DNA from: Heloderma charlesbogerti
Lineage: Eukaryota; Chordata; Lepidosauria; Squamata; Helodermatidae
DNA length: 64,000 nucleotides
Direction of reading: 5' to 3'
Assembly (NCBI GenBank): GCA_026122225.1
Contig: JANEZZ010002241.1
Coordinates: 310,001 to 374,000 of the forward strand
In this document: positions 57,180 to 64,000 of the stretch, one piece after another
Numbering within the stretch: the stretch's first letter is position 1
Layout: every line of letters begins with the position of its first letter
Made by a program: the position numbers and the translations under genes
Notes under the pieces: generated by a model
Told to the model about the DNA's origin: nothing
The model's input: only the letters and a program-made list of their open reading frames with translations
Databases searched by the model: none

Positions 57180-57375
57180 GATCTTGTAGTACATTAAAGA
57201 CTAACAAATTTATTATGGCATAAGCTTTTATGGACTGGAGTCCATTTCATCAGATGCACAGATCTTCATAATTTGCACTCTAGTCCACAAATATTTATGT
57301 CATAATAAATTGGTTAGCCTTTAAAGAGCTACAAGACCCTTTCTTGTCTTTCCTGCAACAGACTAACACAGCTAC
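57180..57375. repeat. Palindromic reptile repeat
   Basis: Left arm ttaaagactaacaaatttat and tatggcataagcttttatgg; right arm tagtccacaaatatttatgt, cataataaattggttagcct and ttaaagagctacaagaccct. It ends ctgcaacagactaacacagc taccc. A hairpin-type element common in reptile genomes as I remember them. Confidence 0.65.
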
Positions 57376-57867
57376 CCTTCTGGAAGTTGCTACCATGGAT
57401 CGCATGTTTCAGCACACTCTCATTATTGTAATTTGCTACTGGCACATAAGATAAAGCTATCCTTATGGGAAAAGATATGCATAATACTGAACTTATATCA
57501 ACTTCAAAGAAGGAAGAAATCAAGAACAAAGATGACAACAAGATTAGTGGGGTAAAATGGCTGCCTGAAAGAAGGATTAGTCACTGCAGTTTGTAGCCTT
57601 ATCAAAAAGAAATGAGTTTTCCCTAGTATGTTGCCTTGGCTGCAAAACTCAAGCAGAATTCAGCAGAATGTTTTGACACAGCCTCACATGCTTTGTGCAC
57701 AGAATATTTATGTTAAATGTGAGGCATTCATTTAAAATGATCTTATTTGCAAGCTTATGGTATGAAAGAAGAACTTAAGGGTACATACTAAGCACTAAAA
57801 ACATGATCAATAAATAAAACAATATTTTTAAGTCCACTGTATATCAGTAATACCTGTATGCATATAC

Positions 57868-57985
57868 CTGCTGCAGTTTTCAGCAGTTTCTTGGATTGGA
57901 CATTATGACAGAAATCATAAATTGATTTAAGTGGGGGATCTCTTGGCACAAATGCCAATTTGATGAATTTAGACTTTTGCAACAT
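57868..57985 (-). other. Coding-like island A (possible exon of an unknown gene)
   Basis: On the minus strand the acceptor ACACTGATAG precedes a 118-nt segment open in one frame only: MLQKSKFIKLAFVPRDPPLK SIYDFCHNVQSKKLLKTAA plus one base. A donor GCAGCAG|GTATATG follows. The leftover base joins island B in phase. No protein family recognised. A chance match remains possible. Confidence 0.2.
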
Positions 57986-58009
57986 CTATCAGTGTAATGA
58001 CGGCTGTGA

Positions 58010-58290
58010 TAATAACTTAACATAGCTTTTGTCTATGGGCTACATCTAAGGTTACACCAGCGGACTTCTGTTTACACAATGGGATTTCCCCTTGGTCTCC
58101 TCCTGTTACACGCCCTCGAAATCTGCTTCGGAGGGTCCCCCAATCCTCTGAAACAGTTTTGGAGACCTACAGGGGGAAGGAATCTGTTCCGCCAACAGTT
58201 TCAGTTCTACTGGTGGACAGACAGCAATGGATACAACCCTGTATCTGTATCAGTCATAACACTATGAATTCAGGATGACCCATGAACACC
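58010..58290. repeat. Unassigned GC-richer repeat-like stretch
   Basis: Contains ctaaggttacaccagcggac at one end and gcaatggatacaaccctgta at the other. The ends resemble the ggttgtatcca end words of family P2. No coding match. Confidence 0.35.
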
Positions 58291-58294
58291 AGGC

Positions 58295-58545
58295 ACATTT
58301 ATGCAGTGGCTCCCAACCACAGGCCCCAAATGTTGTTGGGCTACAAATGCCATCATCCTTGGCCATTGTCCATGCTAGCTAAGGATGATGGGAGTTGTAG
58401 TCCAACAACAATTGGGTACCTGAGATTGGTAAATTATTGCTATAGAACAGCCTTCCCCAGCCATGGCCAATGGCCAGGAATCTTGGGAGTTGTAGTCCAA
58501 AAATCTGGAGGGTACCAGGTTTGGGAAAGCTGCTGTACAGAGTGC
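58295..58545. repeat. Palindromic hAT-like elements, family P3, two joined halves
   Basis: Repeated phrases atgttgttgggctacaaatg, ccatcatccttggccattgt, gatgatgggagttgtagtcc and gaatcttgggagttgtagtc. Ends read gtggctcccaaccacaggcc and gagggtaccaggtttgggaa. Confidence 0.7.
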
Positions 58546-59130
58546 TTTTGTCGCCTTCATATGGACAATGAAAGCTAGTGCTGAATACTTGGTTTTCCAT
58601 CTGCAAGACTAGAGTAAGAAAAGACAGGAAATGTCTAGTATGACACAGCAACAGACATCCAAACCAAGAATAAATTATGATTAGACTCATTAGATTGCCT
58701 ATACTTTTAATAACCAAGATGCATTATAATATTTATGACAACAATCCAACAGTTCGGCACATTCTAGTCCCACTAAAATCAATATGACCCAAGTGCATTT
58801 TGCTGTGCATTGGAGTTGTCTATAAATTTGTTCTTATAACTATAGGTTGTAGGAAAAAAGTTTTATAACACAACATTGATGACAAGCTTTACACAGGAAA
58901 AATCAGTGTTTTGGCAGATGTGACCCCAAACTGTCATGTTCAAATAAGGGTATCAAAATGGACTGCAAAATCTAGTTCATCTTCTAGTCACAATTTGTAC
59001 CAAGAGCTGCACAACATATACTCAACATAGACTCTGCAATTCTTATTACCTTGGGAAGACACCTTTGAAAACAATAGAAGTAGAACTTTGAGACAGCAAG
59101 TGTAATTATCAGTATATATTAGTGAACACT

Positions 59131-59143
59131 AAGGGTGCAATCC
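59131..59143. repeat. Target-site duplication, left copy
   Basis: AAGGGTGCAATCC, identical to 62310-62322. It flanks the plus-strand BovB element. Confidence 0.85.
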
Positions 59144-62100
59144 CCTTCATGGATCACTGCCTTGTTGTGTCGAAGGGGCTTGCGTAATTCAGTGAAGCCA
59201 TAAGCTATGCCGTGCAGGGCCACCCAAGACGGACAGGTCATGGCGGAGAGTTCTGACAAAATGTGGTCCACTGGAGAAGGAAATGGCAACCCACTCCAGT
59301 ATTCTTGCCAAGAAAACACCATGGAACATATTACAAGGCTAAAAGAGATGACCCAAGAAGATGAGCCCCTCAGGTCGGAAGGTGTCCAAAATACTACTGG
59401 GGAAGAGCAGAGGGTATTTCGAAGTAGCGCCAGAAAGAGTGAAGCGGCTGGGCCAAAGCTGAAAGGACACTCAGCTGTGGATGTGTCTGGTGGTGAAAAG
59501 AAAGTCCGATGCTGTAAAGAACAATATTGTTTAGGAACCTGGAATGTAAGATCAATGAATCAAGGTAAGCTGGAAGTGGTCAAACATGAGATGGCAAGAT
59601 TGAACATTGACATCTTGGGAATCAGCGAACTAAAATGGACAAGCATGGGCGAATTTAATTCAGGTGACCATCATATCTACTACTGTGGGCAAGAATTCCT
59701 TAGAAGAAATGGAGTAGCACTCATAGTCAATAAAGGGTGGGAAAAGCAGTACTGGGGTACAATCTCAAAAACGATAGAATGATCTCAGTACGAATCCAAG
59801 GCAAACCATTCAACATCACAGTAATTCAAGTCTATGCCCCAACCACTGAGGCCGAAGAAGCTGAGGTTGATCAGTTCTATGAAGACCTACAACACCTCCT
59901 AGAACTAACACCAAAAAAAGATGTCCTCTTCATCATAGGGGATTGGAATGCTAAAGTAGGAAGTCAAGAAATAACCGGGGTAACAGGCAAGCATGGCCTT
60001 GGTGTACAAAATGAAGCAGGACAAAGGCTAATCAAGTTTTGCCAAGAGAACACGCTGATCATAGCAAACACTCTTTTCCAACAGCACAAGAGCTGACTCT
60101 ACACATGGACATCACCAGATGGTCAATATTGAAATCAGATTGATTATGTACTTTGCAGCCAAAGATGGAGAAGCTCTATACAGTAAGTAAAAACAAGACC
60201 TAGAGCTGACTGTGGCTCAAAACCACTAAACCATTCAGGTATGACCTAAATCATATCCCTTATGAATATACAGTGGAGGTGATGAATAGATTTAAGGGAT
60301 TAGACCTGATAGACAGAGTGCCTGAGGAACTATGGATGGAGGTCCGTAACATTGTTCAGGAGGCAGCAACTCAATCCATCCCAAGGAAAAAGAAATGCAA
60401 GAAAGCCAAGTGGCTGTCTGATGAGGCTTTACAAGTAGCTGAAGAAAGAAGGGAAGCGAAAAGCAAGGGAGAAAGGGGAAGATATATCCAACTGAATGCA
60501 GAGTTCCAGAGAATAGCAAGGAGAGACAAGAAGGCCTTCTTAAATGAACAATGCAAAGAAATCGAGGAAAACAATAGAATGGGAAAGACTAGAGATCTTT
60601 TCAAGAAAATCGGAGTTCTCAAGGGAATGTTTTATGCAAAGACGGGCATGATAAAGGACAAAGAAGGCAGGGACCTAACAGAAGCAGATGAGATTAAGAA
60701 GAGGTGGAAAGAATACACAGAAGAACTATACAGGAAAGATCTGAATGTCCCTGATAGCCATGATAGTGCGGTCACTAAACTTGAGCCGGACATCCTCAAG
60801 AGTGAAGTCAAGTGGGCCTTAGGAGGCATTACTAACAACAAAGCTAGTGGAGATGACAGTATTCCAGCTGAGCTATTTAAAATCCTAAAAGATGATGCTG
60901 TTAAAGTGCTGCATTCGATATGCCAACACATTTGGAACACTCAACAGTGGCCACAAGACTGGAAAAGGTCAGTTTACATTCCAATTCCAATTCCAAAGAA
61001 GGGCAATGCCAAAGAGTGTTCCAACTACCGCACAATTGCACTCATTTCACATGCCAGCAAGGTGATGCTCCTACAAGCTAGCTAGGCTTCAGCAGCATGT
61101 GAACCGAGAACTACCGGAAGTACAAGCGGGGTTTCAAAGAGGCAGAGGAACTAGAGATCAAATCGCCAACATTCTCTGGATCATGGAGAAAGCAAGAGAA
61201 TTCCAGAAAAATATCTATTTCTGCTTCATTGACTACGCTAAAGCCTTTGATTGTGTGGATCACAACAAACTGTGGCAAATTCTTAAAGTGATGGGAGTAC
61301 CAGGCCACCTTACCTGTCTCCTGAGAAATCTGTACGAGGGACAAGAAGCAACAGTAAGAACCGGACATGGAACGACCAATTGGTTCAAAATTGGGAAAGG
61401 AGTATGACAAGGCTGTATATTGTCACCCTGCTTATTTAACTTATATGCAGAGTACATCATGAGAAATGCCGGGTTGGATGAATCACAGATCGGAATTAAG
61501 ATTGCTGGGAGAATTATCAACAACCTCAGATACGCAGACGATACCACCCTAATGGCAGAAAGCAAAGAAGATCTAAAGAGCCTCATGTTGAGGGTGAAAC
61601 TGGAGAGTGCAAAAGCTGGTTTGAAACTCAACATTAAAAAAAATAAGCTCATGGCATCTGGCCTCATCACTTCCTGGCATACAGAAGGGGAAGAAATGGA
61701 AGCAGTGACACATTTTATTTTCTTGGGCTCCAAGATCACTGCAGACGGTGAGTGTACCCATGAAATTAAAAGATGCTTGCTCCTTGAGAGGAAAGCTATG
61801 GCAAACCTAGACAGCATAGTAAGAAGCAGAGACATCACCTTGCCGACCAAGGTTCGTATAATCAAAGCTATGGTTTTCCCAGTAGTAATGTATGGCTGTG
61901 AGAGCTGGACTATAAGGAAGGCTGAGCGCCGAAGAATGGATGCTTTCCAACTGTGGTGCTAGAGAAGACTCTTACGAGTCCCCTGGACTGCAAGGAGGTC
62001 AAATCACTCAATCCTAAAGGAAATCAACCCTGACTGCTCATTGGAAGGACAGATACTGAAGCTGAAGCTCCAATATTTTGGCCACCTAATGCGAAGAGAA

Positions 62101-62309
62101 AACTCCCTGGAAAAGACCCTGATGCTGGGAAAGATTGAAGGCAAAAGGAGAAGGAGACGGCAGAGGATGAGATGGCTAGATAGCATTGCCGATGCAATGA
62201 ATATGAACTTGAGCACACTCCGGGACAGAGCGGAGGACAGGAAGGCCTGGCGTGCTATGGTCCATGGGGTCACGAAGAGTTGGACACAACTTAACAACTG
62301 AACAACAAC
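59144..62309 (+). pseudogene. BovB-type RTE LINE, full length, inactive
   Basis: The 5' part reads ggatcactgccttgttgtgt, a typical BovB start. Frames in order: 59207-59782 endonuclease (LGTWNVRSMNQGKLEVVKHE MARLNIDILGISELKWT), 59737-60096 (QVYAPTTEAEEAEVD, FIIGDWNAKVGSQ), 60273-61085 (linker, NNKASGDDSIPAELF, SNYRTIALISHASKVM), 61099-61407 (FIDYAKAFDCVDHNKLWQI), 61420-61962 (LRYADDTTLMAESKEDL with the catalytic YADD; GCESWTIRKAERRRMDAF), 62041-62301 (LQYFGHLMRRENSLEKTLML GKIEG). The breaks include an in-frame TGA in GKGV*QG near 61407 and a TAG after LWC. It ends in aacaacaaca. Both flanks carry a 13-bp target-site duplication. Confidence 0.95.
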
Positions 62310-62763
62310 AAGGGTGCAATCCTATGGAGATAGTCGTCAGCCTCTGAACTCGGAGGCTGATGACTATCCAATGCAGGGCACTCAGAGTACGGAGGTGATC
62401 CTCACTTCTGTGCTCCAGCCGCCCAGCATTTTTGGCTAGATGGCCAATTTCAGCTGTCTAGCCGTGGATTCAGGGAGGGGGAGGGAAGGAGGATGCACGG
62501 CGCATAGGAAGCAGCGTAAAGTGGCTTCCACAGTCTCCTCGGTGCCCCCGGGTCTGTCCCCTTTCCCCCATCTCTGTGTTCTATTTTATATCATGGAGCC
62601 ATAGCCAGTGCAGAGAGAGCTGCGCTGGCTACAAGAGGGTGGGGGAGGGGAGCATGGTTTCTGGGAATTGCGTTTGGAGCCCTGGCTCCAATCTTGGTTC
62701 CCAGAAACCGAAGAATCCTGTGGTCCTCTAGACAGTGTCTAGTGGCCATAGAATTGCTTCCTA
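62310..62763 (+). mobile_element. GC-rich non-autonomous element, family P4
   Basis: Begins agggtgcaatcctatggaga with the internal stem tcgtcagcctctgaactcgg aggctgatgacta and ends agtggccatagaattgcttc. It matches the layout of 28353-28750: the same start, stem, the phrase gctccagccgcccagcattt, and the same end. Its first bases double as the right target-site duplication of the BovB element. Confidence 0.65.
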
Positions 62764-64000
62764 AGATCTGAAAAATAGGAAGTTTTGAAGATGTGGTGTA
62801 GGTTTCCACCCATGTTAAGGACCCCTACACTTGCAGAATGTTGGGAAGAACAAGCTCTGTTTTCCCTTAAAACTGCCTCCTAATAATAGTTGCATGTCTC
62901 TGCGGAACAGTCCTGGCAGCAAAGGGCAGGGCACAGGCCCCAGTTCTGGGATTCAGAGGGCTTCTGTCAATATAGGGAAGCACTGGCTGGGACAACTCTG
63001 AGGAGGCTGCCCCCCACATCCTAAGAATTCCCAGGATGCAGCCCCAGCCTTCCCAGGTCCTCTTCTTCCTTAGATCCATCTGGGCAAGAAGAATGTGTTT
63101 GGCACTGGATATGGATGTACACCTTCCAAGCCTAATTCCACTCGAAGGTTGTTTGGAAAGTAAAGGGGACTGCCCCTATACCTGAACGGAATAAATGGAG
63201 TAGGAGACGTGGACTCAGAGGAAGTGCAATTCAAAGCCGTCCCCACTCAAGTTTTCCCCATGAATTTTCAAGACTCTCCTTTAATACCCTCATTGGGGGG
63301 GGGGCATACATTTTACAATTGCTTTTGTTTTGCATATTTGATACTGTACATATTAAAATATTTTGATATGCATATCATACTAAAAATAGCTCTTTACGAG
63401 ATCAAAGGGACTTTACACTTCACTGCACCCCATGGCCACAATCCAACAATGAAATCAATGGGCTTAAGCACAAATAACTCTGTGCTAGATAGTGGCCTAT
63501 GTATTTGCTCTTACTTTGATCACTGAAGTCACTTTGTTGAGCCCTCTCCCTGCACAGTTTGAACTGACAGTGGCTTAAAGCCTATTTACTTAAACTAGGA
63601 CAAAGATTTATGTAACCAGGTTTTTTTTTTTTAAAAAAAAGTTAGGATAGGACATGCTATAGCAATACACAGTTCTCCACAGCAAAGAGTTTCTATGCAA
63701 CAATGTACCTAAAACAATGAAAGCATACTTTTTGTCAAACTACTTCAAACTCTATAAATACAAACCAGGACTCTCCTCTCTCTTTCCACTGCTTTCAGAC
63801 ACCTTTTCATTTCACACAATTGCAGAACTGTTGTACAACATCCCTCTTTCTGAGCGCTAAATATCTGAATACTCTTTGCCAGTTGACATCTATTTCAGTA
63901 CGTTACCAATAACAACATATTATTCTCCCCCATAGTTCCATTTTCTCTTCTTTTTTCATATTATCAGTCTAGCATCCTAATTCTAAGCATGTTTCCTTAG
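62764..64000. other. Intergenic stretch at the right edge
   Basis: No recognised gene or repeat. G run at 63294-63304, T/A run at 63621-63640. A P1-like degraded word pair lies near 63435-63480. Confidence 0.5.

Noticed and set aside
61260..61865. 201-codon minus-strand open frame
   Set aside because: Shadow of the plus-strand BovB RT.

Overview
This is vertebrate nuclear DNA, most likely from a squamate reptile (lizard or snake). The evidence is the combination of intron-rich gene structure, two BovB-type RTE LINEs, a CR1 LINE with the bird/reptile (ATTCTATG)n tail, many L2-type LINE 3' ends, a Tc1 element, tRNA-derived SINEs and several families of short palindromic elements. The species is not identified. 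There is no prokaryotic gene, CRISPR array or operon.

The one conventional gene is TNPO1 (transportin-1, karyopherin beta-2), on the minus strand. I reassembled the complete coding sequence from 23 exons running from the ATG at 45178 to the TAA at 39-41. The exons sum to 2673 nt, 890 codons plus stop, with every junction GT-AG and in phase. This is the length known for the MEYEW-starting isoform of human TNPO1. The residues known to bind PY-type nuclear localisation signals fall at their published positions (A381, D384, W460, R464, E509, D543, W730). A CpG-rich, TATA-less promoter region lies at about 44.5-45.76 kb. The 3' UTR runs off the left edge.

The introns hold most of the repeats. Intron 13 (9.6-17.7 kb) contains a Tc1 transposon carrying a 54-bp CR1 tail insert, then a nearly open CR1 RT ORF, then L2 remnants. 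Intron 5 (30.2-36.1 kb) holds an L2-type RT fragment and a degraded L1/Tx1-type RT. Intron 9 has a candidate LTR. Four copies of a roughly 400-450-bp GC-rich element and many 80-100-bp palindromes are scattered through the window.

Upstream of TNPO1 (45.8-64 kb) I see no recognised host gene. This part has two damaged BovB LINEs in opposite orientations (46.86-50.08 kb minus, 59.14-62.31 kb plus), a CR1/L3-like 3' part, L2 pieces, and a pair of inverted ~350-bp elements with terminal inverted repeats. Two small coding-like islands on the minus strand (52.53-52.62 and 57.87-57.99 kb) join in phase but match no protein I know. The plus-strand BovB has a perfect 13-bp target-site duplication and sits exactly at the end of one of the GC-rich elements, which gives a relative insertion order.
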